NCBI GenBank assembly: GCA_950106755.1
Contig: OX467088.1
Span: forward strand, 11,702,001 to 11,766,000
Origin: Climacium dendroides
Taxonomy: Eukaryota > Streptophyta > Bryopsida > Hypnales > Climaciaceae
Reading direction: 5' to 3'
DNA: 64,000 bases
Shown here: positions 37,365-49,827 of the stretch, in pieces
How positions within the stretch are numbered: position 1 is the stretch's first letter
Layout of the letters: each line of letters begins with the position of its first letter
Notes under the pieces: model-generated
What the model saw: only the letters and a program-made list of their open reading frames with translations
What the model was told of the DNA's origin: nothing
Database searches by the model: none
Made by a program: the position numbers and the translations under genes

Positions 37365-38600
37365 GTTGTGATGTGGGCCGTCTACTATTTGAATTAGACA
37401 TCTTATTAGTTGAAAAATTAGTTGTTAGTGTTGTGTATTGTGAGTTGCTAGTGGTGGGGTATGTAAGTATTAGGAGCCTTGGTCTTGACTTGTTGTTGCT
37501 GGTTGATAACCGGTTGTTAGTAGTTAATACTAGGGTAGTGGAGTTAGAATTAGGATTAGCCGGTGGCTAGCCATTGGGGTTTGTGGTGGCTACTAGAAGC
37601 AAGGGCTGGTCTTTTGCTATCTTTTTTTTTCTTGTCTCATGGAGGGTGTGGGGGTACCTGAGTGAGGAAGTTGTATTGTTATGGGAGGTTTATTTGAAGT
37701 AAAGTATTGATTTGGGGAGCTTTTGTGTAACATTTTGCAAGAATATTGGTTGAGTTTTATATTTTGAATCTGGGCTTTTGAAGAGTTGATACATAAGTGT
37801 GCCAAGTTTCAAATCTAAATCTACTATGAAGAAAAAGTTATGAGGCGTTGAAGTAGAGGTGTTTGAATTTCAAGGCAGCCAAAGAGGGTATATTGAGGAG
37901 CGTCATTCTTATTGGATTTTTATGATATGAACGTGAAACTTGGATGGGTACTCTTTTTTATCTTATCTTCTACTTTATGTTAAACATTTAGCTTCAATGG
38001 ACATGATATCTAAAAGTTATGTACAAAATACAACCGGGGTGTAGAGGCAGTGAAGGTTTGAGAAGTTAGTATTGGGGAAATGTCCACCAAAGTTGGACAG
38101 TATCTTGTATTGAATTGAAAGTTGGTATAGAAGTATTTAAGTAGCTGATCTATAGTGTGGCAAAGTTTCAAGTCATTTGAAACTATTGTCCAATAGTTAT
38201 GCTAAATCAAAGTTAGATATGAGAGTTTAGGAATTTTGACAAGGGTTAGAAAGTCAGTATTGGGAAAATGTCGACCAAAATTGGAAAGTATATTAGATTG
38301 AGTTGAAAGTTGGTATGAGAATGTTTAAGTAGTTGATCTACAATTTGGCAAATTTTCAAGTCATTTGGAACTATTTTCCAATAGTTATGCTAGATCAAAA
38401 CTAGATATGACAATTTCTAGGTTATTGAAGGAATTATAGGATAGGGATTTGGGAATATAGGGACCTTGAAGGTAGGTTTATGATTATTTAGGGTGTTTAG
38501 GGAGATTATTGATGTATACAAAGCACTTTCGCAGCAAAAGCTCAGTACTATTCCAAACCTAATTACAAAACCTTGTGACAGCGTTTTCGACTGAAGGTCC
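37365..38600 (+). repeat. LTR-like dispersed repeat, copy 2, inserted in the CACTA element
   Basis: This matches the reverse complement of 16,685-17,725 in order, starting at TGATGTGGGCCGTCTA. Within it a block of about 155 bp is tandemly duplicated (starts near 38,066 and 38,250, sharing AGTATTGGG(G/A)AAATGTC and TTCAAGTCATTTG), with a period near 185 bp. It lies between two coding-like segments of the plus-strand gene, so it seems to have inserted after that gene existed. No flanking duplication was fixed. Confidence 0.6.
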
Positions 38601-38636
38601 AATATTTGAGTGGCATTTTTGAGCCCCCTGTCCATA

Positions 38637-40456
38637 TGAATGATTCTCAGTGGGACCGACTGATCAAGTACTAATAGACAAATGCCTCAAAACTGAAGTC
38701 CGAGAAGATGGCTATGGCACATCAAAGTGTGAAGACTTTCAGTGTAGTGGGGAAGAAAGGATAAACAGGCTTTGAATCATCACTAGTAATTGTCCATTGA
38801 ATCCATTGTTATTGTTTTCTGCAATTCCTTCTATTTTTGCTTATTGTCTGAAGTAGTCACAATTATCTATTTTAGTGTTTGCTTTGATGAAAATGGATAA
38901 TACTTTGCTTGACAAGGGTATCGTAGAAGAAAGGACGCACAAAAACCCTTGGAATCACAGATGTGGCTAAGGACACGAAGCATATCACTAGACGCATTGC
39001 CCAAACTACGATTAGATCTTGAAACTTGCCTGTAATAGCAACTTTAGAATAACCTATTCAAGTGGGCACTCACAACCCTACCTTCGTTACATAGTGCTTA
39101 CGTTCAAATAGTAGTATCACTTAGAAGCATTTACCAAGAAGTTATACATGGAAGACTGTACTTGACAAGCTCTTTAGGCAATCGATGGATGCATCAATCA
39201 CTTGCCCTGCCTTTATTGCTAGACTTGAGTGAATGAAGTCACATTCTTTTCAAATTGATGCAAACACAATTCTATGAGGCCTTTGCCACTATTGCCTAGT
39301 CTTTTCTGAAATTTGTAGTGGTTGTCGTTGAATGAATTGTAAATAGCATAGTAGTCACAGTCGATTCATATAAAAGTCGTTACAAAGTCTAAACACTTAA
39401 TTGTAAATTGCATAGTAGTCGTAGTTGAGTGGTTAAGAGTCATGAAGGATTATAAATCCTTGACAATATAGCCACAATAGTCACAATTGAGTCGTGTAGG
39501 TGTCGTGCGGGAGTCATAAACTACGTGGAGTCCTTCATCACTCATAAGTTTATGGACTATTCATAACTTCTACTTCTCAATATGAAGATTGTAAGCCACT
39601 TTTCTGTTGTGGGCTTTGGGGAAGACGAGGCAAAGTAACAGAAGAGTCTGTTTTGCGATTTGAGGTGGCTGCTTTAAAGGACATGAACCTAAAATTCAAC
39701 CACCTTGTATGAAATTCAACCACTCAATTAGCTGCCATTGAGGAACTATGTTCGATGTTCCGCAACTTCAAAGGCAAATTTGCAATGGGAGACAATGCCA
39801 ATCCATCTATTACTCATTCTACCTTGGAGAACGAAGAATCTAGTGGCTTGAATATTACTTTCGCAGCTAGTGTGGTTCCAAATTCTTGGAAGAAGGTAAA
39901 GGCCGTGGATTCCCTACTTGGTAAGAAAGCCCCAAATACAGTAGCATCCAATGCAAGTGAAGGAAAGACCTTTCAAGTACACATTGCGGCCTCTACTCCA
40001 AAAGTGACTCTATTCTTCGGATTGTGACACGTCAAGATCGAAACTTGCTGCCTTTGACCCTGTACATGGTAGTCATAAGTGGAAGGCGCACCCCCTTGGT
40101 AGTTGTGAGAGAAGTTCCGCTTTGGTCAAGGAAGTCACGGATGTGCACATCATAGAGGATGTGGTAGATGAAGGCATTCCCAACCTTGTGCCCCCCAAGG
40201 AGCAAGTCACCGTTGAGATCGCCAAGCAAGCAAGTAGAGAGACCACCCATTCCATTCCCCCTAAAGCAGAGTAGGAGGCTGATGTTGTGGAGGAGCCAAC
40301 ATATGTAGTAGTAAAAGACCAGTCACCTGGTAGTTCCAAGAAGCCTATGAAGCATGATGTTAATATTGCAGAGGCTACTGCAAAGAAGGGCTGGAATAAA
40401 CCGAAGTCTCCCAGCATTCCAGCAAGGTAATAGCTGCCTGAAACATCCCTCTCCAT
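38637..40456 (+). pseudogene. coding-like plus-strand region upstream of the phosphatase-like fragment
   Basis: Protein-like text is scattered over frames: MNDSQWDRLIKY at 38,637, KTFSVVGKKG near 38,740, DVAKDTKHITRRIAQTTIRS near 38,960, and EESVLRFEVAALKDMNLKFN near 39,640. A 90-codon open frame runs at 39,755-40,027 (MFRNFKGKFAMGDN), then, in another phase, a nearly open stretch 40,028-40,430 rich in Val, Glu and Lys (VTDVHIIEDVVDEGIPNLVP). It reads straight towards the phosphatase-like fragment. The middle (39,300-39,540) is non-coding with GTCACAGT/GTAGTCG repeats. No family recognised. Confidence 0.35.
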
Positions 40457-41110
40457 GCGTCCAATGAAGTTAAACTTGCCTTGTCTTATTCAAACATCAT
40501 CTCCGAGAAGTTAGATGGGTGTCCAATGTTAGTTGTTTTTAATGTACATGGCACACTCCTGGATAGCAGTTTGCTTGCGGGAAGAAACCCTAATAGTCGA
40601 ATAAGAAGTACCATTTGAACAAATGTGAGAAGAGTCATCTTCATGCCATGGCTGAAGCCTTTTCTTAATAGATGTTTTGCAAACTTTGAGGTTGCATTTT
40701 GAAGCAGCAACAATGAAGCGTATATGGATGATGTTGTCCACACATGCTATCGGAACTATCAGTTCTTTTCTCTTCAGTTCCATTATTTGTGTGGTCTGAT
40801 AAGCACTATGAGGTTCAAGAAGTTGAAGATGGGGCACCAAAACTATGGGAAAGAATTTGTCCTTAGTGTATGAAAAGTGGCCTTGCTTCAACGCACTGAA
40901 CACAGTGATTGTAGATAGCAAGATGTGCCAAATTGCTTGCAACGCAAATCTAAATGTCATTAGCAGTACCCCTTTTTACGTGAAGTGATTGCGCGCACTA
41001 TCTGATGACAAAGATTACCTCAAGTGCTACATGAGGCCACTATTGGAGGCGTTCAAGAACTGCAAAGATATCCCTGCTTTTTGGTCTAAGTATCTACAAA
41101 TTGTAAAGGA
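40457..41110 (+). pseudogene. FCP1/NIF-like (HAD) phosphatase fragment, degenerate
   Basis: The plus strand reads EKLDGCPMLVVFNVHGTLLD from 40,505, then MPWLKPFLNRCFANFEVAF-stop-SS and EAYMDDVVH. This is the order of the NLI-interacting-factor/FCP1-type CTD phosphatase domain: the hydrophobic strand with the DxDxT-type catalytic motif, the RPGL-PFL helix, then FEV-VWSS. The catalytic first Asp is Asn here, and the Trp of WSS has become a TGA stop. After frame changes, WERICP-like and DDKDYLKCYMRPLLEAFKN-CKDIPAFW text near 41,000-41,080 resembles the C-terminal end of such proteins in plants. In cells such enzymes dephosphorylate proteins, including RNA polymerase II. It cannot be active. It is either a captured host gene piece or an accessory gene of this CACTA lineage. 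Confidence 0.6.
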
Positions 41111-42369
41111 GTCAATGGAACAAATGATTCAAAAATGGCGAAGTGGCTCACCTTATAAATTCCTTGACATTGTTGAAGGTGAAGGCGTGTGCACATTGTG
41201 GCGCAACCTGTCCATGTGCTCTCCCTCGCCTTCATACAAAACCCATCACTAATAGAATGCTTGTCTTTATAGGGAAAGCCACAAAAGCGGAACACACAAA
41301 ACAAGCCAACATTGGGCACAGAGAAGAAAAAAAGAGCCCATTGAAGAAGGTATGTTGTTAACACGATTTTGGTTGTTCTCTAGTGTGAAATTCCATGATT
41401 ATACAATATCAACTTGAGATCATGACCTCGTCATGTAGTAAGCAATTGAAGGCACAATCATCATTGTTCATGGAACTATAGTCAGCCACGAGTTTTCATG
41501 AAGTTGTTTGTAAGTCATGTAAGGTGGAGAGTCCAGTTATCATCACTAGGAAGCAACTTCAAAGACAGTGGAGGTAATTATAGGGACTGTGAGAACACAT
41601 TTTTCTTTGAACTATGGAATACTAAAGAGAGCCCATCCTAATGTGTGGAATGTTGTAGTTCAAAGTGGGGGACAAGGTCTTCCTTATGAATCTACGAATT
41701 ATCAGGCAGAAAGCAACCTCGAGAACCATTAGCGGTGTACCAGGGGGAACACAAGTTCCACGGGGAGGACATCCCAGAGGGATGGTGGAAGGTGGACATT
41801 TCCAATATATTGATGCGAAGGGTAGCATTGATGTTCTTCAATGAGCCTGCGGATCAGTACAAAATTGAAGACGCAAAGGGAGCACTGCAATGTGGTCATA
41901 GAAGTATATGAAGCTTAGTAGTTGAGGACTTCCTTGTGCAAATCATACAATGTCAATGGAAGCAAGAAGACCTTCAATGCCTTAGAGCAGCACTAAAATA
42001 CCATTGGACATCAGCCTATAGAAGTGGACTGATGGCTTCACAAATTGCAAAATTGTCTTGTTTCATTCAATTCCAAGGTCATTGAATGATGAACATTGTA
42101 TTGTATGTGTTTAGTGAATAATGTGGCCTAGCATTTTATTAAGCTCACCCTAGGCTTGGGCACTCATCTGTTGCAATGTTGTAGTAGTCCTGTAGAAGTT
42201 GATTTGTAATAAGATTGTAAATCACTCGTTTTGGAGCCCTTCTTAATTTGCTCGCATATATGCATGTGTGACGCTTCTACATTTGGGCTCATAGTAGCCT
42301 AGACGTGAGTTTTCATGACTGTAGGTTCCTTCCTACTGTTTATTTCAATATTTTACAAGTAAGTGACGA
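41111..42369. other. CACTA interior, no supportable gene
   Basis: Plus-strand frames continue for a short way (to about 41,360) in a Lys-rich stretch, then no coding signal is clear. Isolated GTAGTC/ATGACT words increase to the right, towards the subterminal region. Confidence 0.4.
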
Positions 42370-42979
42370 CACCGCAGTAACTAGGGAATGACTAATAGCT
42401 ACCAATTTTGGAAAATAAAAACTAGATAATGATATGCACAGAAAACTAGAACATGACTACGAAGTGGAAAAGAACAATTCCTAAAAGAGTGCAAGACGAC
42501 TGCAAAATGACTACAGTTTCGTAACTAAACAATAACTAAAAATGAGTCCTAACTGACCCTGCACTAGGTTGCCACATCAGCATTAGAACCCTAAATATGC
42601 AACTACAATACAAGTAGGGAGTAACTAGTGACATCATCAAATCATTTCAACTCTAACGCTACTGGAAAATGACTTGCACATGACTTTGTAAGAAAACAAT
42701 CACAACGAATGATAATGTGCCAAGTCCCTCAAGGCAAGATGTGTGCCAGACACACGCCCCTTCCACATAGATCTAGCCCTGACTACTACTATCACCCATT
42801 GCATCATCCAGTGTACATCCCAAGTAGAATGGATGGTGATAATACAACTGCAGTCATATAATAAACGACTTGATTTTTTTGACTCTAAAGCCCTGCAGTC
42901 ATTTTCCAGTCAAATTGACAAAAATGATTGTTTTGCAGTCATTTATTGCAGTCATTCTTGTCATCATTTTCTTGTAGTG
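42370..42979. repeat. right subterminal region and terminus of the large CACTA element
   Basis: AATGACTGC, ATGACTAC and their complements GCAGTCATT/GTAGTCAT recur at short spacing, most densely at 42,840-42,960. The terminal TTTTCTTGTAGTG ends at 42,979. The next bases are AAA, which would be the 3-bp duplication if the other end can be found. Confidence 0.75.
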
Positions 42980-43199
42980 AAACCAATTCAATAACTATAT
43001 TAAAGTGAGTAAGTACCTTTGAAGGAGTAAGTAAATTGAAACCAAATTATAATTTATAAAGAATTAGTGAATGCAAACCAAAACCAAAATTAAATTGAAG
43101 TCAAAGGAGATAATGAACTAAACTAAAAACAAAGCAATTACTCTCAAATCAAACTAGTAATTTTTCAATCAGCTTTTGAATGAACTATGCATAAGCCTA

Positions 43200-45640
43200 A
43201 GTCAATGACAGCATCTTAAAGAACAACCAAGACCAATAACATGAAGAAGGCAGAAATGAGATACATGTACACTCCATCTTAACAGTTGTGACTAGTGCAA
43301 CAAATATTTCTTTGTCCACAAGTGATCCTTCGTGCATTCTCCACATTTTCTCTCCATTGACCACAAAGACTAGCCGAACAAACTCATTATTAAAATTAGA
43401 CACCTACTTTGTGTGAATTTGATTGTGAGACAATAAAAGTAGTCAAGTATAAATTCATCCCCACCACATGTAGTGGTCTTGTCTACAAATAGGGTGTACA
43501 ATTGCCCCTCTACAATTTTAAGTATTGCTACAAAATCACAAATGTAGACATCACATTTGGGGACAAAGGTCACTAGCAAATCCATTGTCTCTAAAAGAGG
43601 CATGAATGCTTTCATGCCTAAAAGGGCATATAGGTCCAAGAAGATGCTCATACATTTATACATAAGCCAACATGAATTTTAGATTAGGTGCTTGTATAAT
43701 TACATGATAAATTTAGTGTGCAAGCTTAATCAAAGCAGTTAAAGCTAGAAGAAAATTAATGAAAATACTACGTAAGCAAAGAAATGACCACAACATTTCA
43801 ACCAAATGGAAGTCATATAAGTCAATTAATACATTGAATTTGCCATGACCTTGCACAATGCAGCACAAGCAGTGGATGTCTCAAAAAGACCAAAGCTAAA
43901 ATGCAAAGCAAACAAAAACTTCAAACACTTGCGGTTTATCAACCCTAAACAGGCAAACAGCAAGGTACACAATCATAGCAAACAATTTCTAAAGCATAAA
44001 GTTCAATAACTATCACAATATGAAACTTCTACCTCTGTAATTGATGCTCTTGAGGAATATGGGTAGGCCAAATTTTTATTTCATTTCTTGGCCATTAGAA
44101 AAGTGCACAGACACTACTCACTATGAATAAATAGATTCATACATAGCTCCAAAATAGTTGGTTGTTACTATTTTTGTAAGAACTACTACAATGGGATTTT
44201 CCTCGGTGAAGTTTTTATGCACATTAGAAAAGACGGATGATCCCAACAACTCATGTAATTTCACTTTAGATACAAATACTACCTATCAAGAACACCAAGT
44301 ATATTCAATTTGCACTGGAACACCTATCAATGTTGCAATGGAGATTGTTATGTTTTTTAATCATCTTGTATACAATCAAGAGGTCTTCATCATGGATACT
44401 AGGACATCTAACATCAACAATACAAGTACAAATACAAAATAACAATAGAGTCCCTCACCATGTAAAAACAAAAAGACAACAATTCAAAAAATGAGATCAT
44501 ACCTCAGCAGCATCGTTCTTGGATGAATCCACCTTCATTTTTGCTATAAGTGTGTGGTAATCTACAAGTAGCCTCTTCAAAGGTTCCAGCTCTAACACCC
44601 ACCTTGTCGACACTTGGAATAGTTTTTTTAAGCCTTTTGTTTCCATCACCTCTATTGGCTTCTGATATTCACATAAACATTTTGGACTTCTGTTGAAGTA
44701 TAAGTGTGTCTTTTGAATCACTTGCTCTATGACTCCGAAAATAGGTAATGCAGAGATAAACTTGGCCACTAGATTATTCTTATGTGCCATATAATGCACA
44801 CTCAAGAAAAAAGAGCAAACTTCATTTGTACTTGTGTCGTCACACCATTGCGAGCACCTTGGAATGTATTAACGCCATTAGCGCCAAATCAAATCAACCT
44901 CCTTGAAATTTGGTTAGTAGACAAATCACCTCCACTTTCAAGGGCCTTCATAATGACTAAGGTGAGGCTATCGTCACCAGCTCCATCTAGCAAACGCTAT
45001 AGAAAAATAAGATGTAGAGTCTTTTAAAATTCTCCACAATGTATGCATGAATGCATATCCAACTCCTGTCAATAGTGGTTGTTTTATCACATGTAATAGC
45101 ATTGAAATGGGCAACGCTTATTTTCTTTTTAATTGCATCCTTCACTTGGCTATACATGTAGTCAACCATTTTTCACCTAGAGTTGTCAATTCAATGCATC
45201 CAAGGTAGGTTGGAAACATTGGGGAATGCATAAAGTGCTTCCTTTTCTTCATACTCCAACAAGGAACATCCAGATGACAATATTTGGAAGATTGTGCACA
45301 GCTACACAATTTTATCCGACCATGACATTGAAGTAGTAGTATTCACTTGCTAAAGAATTGACATTGGCTGCCTAGACGCAATAAAGTGTCTCAAATTTAT
45401 TTGATGGCGACTAGTTTTCGATATGTACCATTTGTCAGCCTTGACATTATATTTTGGCATGTCAAACACTACTTTCCTCTTCCCCTTGTGTTTCTAGAGT
45501 GTGTCCTATTTGGGGCCTAAGATTTTTGTTTTCTTTTTGTCAGTGGAGCACATTGCACATTTGACAAAGTGAAGTTTGCTATTACTTCCTCACATTAGAT
45601 TGGCCCACACCAACTTCACAACCCACTTGTTTGAAATCTA
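43200..45640 (-). pseudogene. hAT superfamily transposase (DUF4371-like), second decayed copy
   Basis: In minus-strand order, 45,635-45,450 reads WVVKLVWANLM, VKCAMCSTDKKKTKILGPK and KHKGKRKVVFDMPK, equivalent to the BED-type N-terminal zinc-binding region of this family. Then ILSSGCSLLEYE and ALPNVSNLPWMH near 45,270-45,200, TTTIDRSWICIHAYIVEN at 45,090, and MSVHYMAHKNNLVAKFISAL at 44,805. YFNRSPKCLCEYQKP, METKGLKKLFQVSTRWVLEL and LEPLKRLLVDYHTLIAKM follow to 44,520. After a non-coding gap, LLGMKAFMPLLETMDLLVTF and DVYICDFVAILKI lie at 43,620-43,490, and VNGEKMWRMHEG at 43,350. Frameshifts and stops are spread over the gene. The C-terminal dimerisation part is not seen; the reading stops about 200 bp from the CACTA end at 42,979, which may have cut it. 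Confidence 0.8.
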
Positions 45641-47840
45641 CAAGTTTTATTGTAATTTACCTTCAATTCTTGGGTGGCAAAATCTCTTGAAAGTTGTCAT
45701 TGGACTCTAGATCTTCTTCCATCGGAGATCTACACCATGTAATCCCTGAGCTGATGGTGTATTTTATGAACTTTCTTTGTTGCTACTCTTGTTCAATTTC
45801 TAAGAGCTCTATGTCCACAGACACAATGTTGAACAAGAGGTTTTAGAAACACATTCAAAACTAGTGGACTTCGAATTTGATGGCAAAGAATCATAGAAGA
45901 AATGCAAGGGCTAGGAATTACTTAGGTTTCGCATACTTAAGAATAACTTTGCAATTGAAGTTGCCTCCCATGTATTTCAACGTACCTGATTGTTTTCTTT
46001 CCAAACTACCTTTCCTTTGAGCTCACAGCAGTGAAAAGCGAACTCTCTCTCTAGTTTGTGTATAGCTAATCGAGTAGTCCTTGCAATGATAGAGTCCAAT
46101 TTGCCATCCTGCATTGATGTTTCCCACATACTATTGTCTTACACGTCTACCCTTGCAAACAAAACCCTCTCGAAACTTTGGTCATTGAGTTGTAGACAAG
46201 TAGATTCCTCACCCATTGCAAGCAGTTGCACCAAAGTTTGACACACAAAAATCAATAGAAATGAAATAGTAAGCGAGAAACACAACCACCATTGGTGATC
46301 TAGTCAAACCATGGGGCTACTTAGAACATGAAGACTAGAACATTTACCACCACCTTTAGCAACCCATTATCAAACCATGGTATTGTGGACAATATGAAGA
46401 ACCAGAAACACAATTCAAAGAGCAAACATAGAATAATGTAAGCATAACGCAATCTAATACTCATTTCAACAAACAAAAGATAACGCTCTATAGATGACAA
46501 AGAAGGATATGATCATACTCTAATATAATTCAGCAACACTTTGAGCCTCTCAACAACTGGTTCATTTCACAAAATTTCTCAAAAACGACCAAGCAGTTAC
46601 CAATAAATGCAATTGAAACAAGTGTACCTCTCATTGCTTGAATTGTCCATGGCAGTAAGTACACAAAGTGGGAAGAAATGTACCCCGCCCGCAACAATTG
46701 CAAAGCCCCTGAAAACCATTGTGAAATGAATATAGGACAGAGTGTGAACAATGTTCCGAATAAAAGAACAAGTAGTGGAATTCTACAAGGTGAGGTAATG
46801 GAATGAAGTGTCTACAATCTAGCGATTTAGCTTTTGAATGCCTTGGTAAATACTAGCAATCAATGGAGTTGTACAAGCACAAGATCGACGACAACAGAAG
46901 AGTACTCAATGCTCAGTAGACAACAACACTAGCAAGAGGGCAACAATCAGGCACAACATTTCAATTTACCAATGTGGTGGAGACAAGGGAGCAGGTGATC
47001 GCGGTGGCTAGGGTTGGGGTTTTCAAGCTACAACCCAAAAACCCTAAGCCATTGTTTGACTTCCAAATTTTTTTTAGATTCATAAATATTTTTTGCCCTA
47101 AAATTAGCAATGGTGCTTTCTAGTCCCATTTTGCCAAACAAATGTTGATAAAGATTATTTTTTTTGTTGTGGTCATTGGACAAACTAACCTTAATGAATT
47201 CAAGGGAATCCATTGGTTTTTGTTTCCCATGCTTTTTTGCACTACACTAGCTATATGCAAAAATCTCCAAAAAGTTCAGGCAACTACAATCCTCGGGGGT
47301 GCACTTAGTTCTACTACAACAAATCATGTGCAAACAAGTGGTTTCTAATAAACTATAATTTTAACTTCAAATTTTGAGCATTATTTACTAATAACTATAG
47401 GATTCTATTCCCAAAATTTCAAAACTCAAATAAAATATGGAATGATTTTTAGAAGAGGTTGAAATTCCTGCATTTTCTACTAGTGATGGCATGTTTTTTT
47501 TAACTCAAATATTTTTAGAGAACACATTTAGATGACCATTGCATCAATATTCAACTCAAATTGAGCTTTTAATAAAGAGTTATTTTTAGGAATTTTTTGA
47601 TCATTTTTAAACAATTTTTTCTTATATAATATAGGGATGTGAAAGTTATTTTTCAGTTCTACAGTGTATCTTTTTACTTCAAAAATTTGTAACTAATTAT
47701 TATTAACAAATAAAAATATCAATAATTCAAAACATAAACTTTTAAAGTAGGAAAATCTATTCATATTTTTTCATTTAATTTTATTTAAAATTCAAAAAGT
47801 ATATAGGGGTCCAAAGTTTTGTTTGCAAATGGTTTTTAAT
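45641..47840. other. no gene supported
   Basis: Minus-strand text near 46,230-46,030 (FERVLFARVDV, IIARTTRLAIHKLERELAFH) looks like an old exon of unknown origin. The rest is AT-rich. A stretch ending GGCTAGGGTTGGGGTTTT near 46,985-47,020 has no clear role. Confidence 0.4.
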
Positions 47841-49800
47841 GGACACTCTAAGTGATCCCCCCAAGCTACAATTATACTAAATTTTATCCTCAACCCTGAA
47901 AGAACGCCTCTTTTATTCAATTTTGAAATAAAATCTGACAATTTTAGAAGGCTAAAATATAGAATTTATATAGTACATTCAATTCATATAGCTAATAATA
48001 GAGCCCAAGACTAAACTAGCCACCAATAAGAGGTTGAATCTATGTACTTATACAAGCACACTTGACATTTGGCAACAAGGCAAAGTCTTTGTGATTGTTC
48101 AAGACAATTGAAGTAGGAACAAAAACAGAACTTGAAGTACTAGGACTATAACGGATTATTGACTTTAATAAATTCTTGAAGATGTCATTACCATCTTTCA
48201 ATGCAAAACATAGTAATGTGAGGTTCAATAAGCAACATCAAAAACTTGTGTAACAAAAATGAAAATACCTATTAATTCATTGTTCAGTAAAGGATCTAAT
48301 TACAAAATTGTGCCAAAATGCAAATAATCAAGACACTTGTAATTGTCGTACAATCCACCATAATGTTGTCAATATTGGAAGTCACCTTTATCAATATATG
48401 TACATTGAGAGGATTCTACTCTCATTGTCCTTTCCATAGCATTAATGAATTGAGAGACTTTTGTGACAAAGTTATTGAAGATGTTAGATACTCTAACATT
48501 GACACCATGATCTTCCAAAGCCTCAATGTGATTGAAGGAGAAAATTTAGCTTATCACTTGTTAATTTTGCCAATAGATTAATCTAAAAGAAGTTGGTTTG
48601 CATTACAAAAGAACCTTAAAAAATGGAAAAAATGATAATTAATTGAATAAAAAGAAAACAATCATATCATCCCCTTTAGATCCTTGCCATTGGAAAAACT
48701 TCACACAATTCATAAATACACTACTAATCTTTGAATGAAGTGAACTTGCATTCTACAAAGAAAGTGATGATATCAACTTTGAGAATTGGGATCTTTGCAC
48801 CAAGAATGAGGATCATGGTTCCACCATCTTACAAGTGTTTACAAGCAAAGTCAAAGAAAACTTCTAAATTTTTTTGGGATAGAGTGTTCCATACTAAGAT
48901 TGAGCTATTGGGATTAAAATACAATGGAAATTGAAAGATCCTTCAAAATATCAACAATAATGAGATCAATACATGACCTTTGATCAAAGATGCCTTCCTA
49001 AAGCTGGATTTTGTAAATGTAATGTTGCCAAATACAAAATTAAAATTAAGTAAATGAATTGAAAGAATAATGACATGAATAGTGGACATGAGAATTATGG
49101 CAATATAACAATGGACCACAAAATAAAAAAGAGATGAAAACTTTTAGGACAATTCAAGTAATTTAACAAATTGTAGAGTACAAAGAATTGAAGAACTCTT
49201 ACCTTCTTCATGAAAGACAACATGTTGTTGAATTCCTTGGAAGATGCTCCATTCTCAAATTTGTCAACATATATGGGCATTCAACAAATAATTCATAATG
49301 GTTTCACCATTTCTAGAACCTCTAATAGCCACACTGAAAAGATGTGGGGTTCATAGCTCGCTAACTAAAACAACATCAAGTAACAAGTTGACAACTTTAT
49401 GCTAGAAGGCTCCAAAATCCAAATCAAGGACCTCAAAAAAAAACCTTGGTCAACAACAAATGATGACTTTTTATCCTTGCTAAAACCATTTTATACAATC
49501 TTCTTCCTAACTTTCTCTGATGTCTTTTGTTGTCTCAAGGTCTCATTCAATGTTGTCATTTTAACTTGCTAAGCACCTTCTAAGCCTTCTTGTAATTGTC
49601 AATGCTCTAATTTGCAAAAACCTTAGCTCTAGAATGGTCATGAAGACAATAGAATTCATCAATTGACTCAAATCATAGAAATCTAGAAGCCACCAATCAC
49701 TTGCATTCTAAAACAACAATACATCTTCACAACTCCAATTTTTGAAGATGAATCCAAGTTGGCAAGTTACTCTACCCCACCCTTGAGATGAATGAAGGTC
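47841..49800 (-). pseudogene. decayed coding segments, unknown family
   Basis: Several minus-strand stretches are protein-like but scattered over frames. About 49,640-49,560 reads FYDLSQLMNSIVFMTILELR and ALTITRRLRRC. About 49,440-49,370 reads FFFEVLDLDFGAF and HKVVNLLLDVVLVSEL. About 49,330-49,200 reads AIRGSRNGETIMNYLLNAHI and KFENGASSKEFNNMLSFMKK. About 48,880-48,760 reads EVFFDFACKHL-stop-DGGTMILILGAKIP. The last resembles the helix-then-GG-strand region of some Rossmann-fold methyltransferases, but this is too little for a family call. It is likely one broken gene or a captured gene. Confidence 0.35.
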
Positions 49801-49827
49801 CAAATCTAGTGTTGCCCAAGGCCGTAC

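Larger units (their letters stand above)
25490..42979 (-). mobile_element. large CACTA (EnSpm) element, coding but decayed
   Basis: The right terminus is clear: on the minus strand it begins CACTACAAGAAAATGATGAC at 42,979, followed inside by repeated AATGACTGC and ATGACTAC motifs (42,370-42,960). A TNP2-type transposase with its usual companion domains lies on the minus strand at 26.5-34.1 kb. Similar GACTAC/GACTGC words recur at 25,500-26,440, which should be the other subterminal region. I could not find an intact CACTA sequence there, so the left boundary of 25,490 is an estimate and the end may be deleted. The element is about 17.5 kb, inflated by a nested 3.5-kb CACTA element and an LTR-like insertion. 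A plus-strand coding region lies between the transposase and the right end. The 200 bp to the right lead into a hAT relic. Confidence 0.8.
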
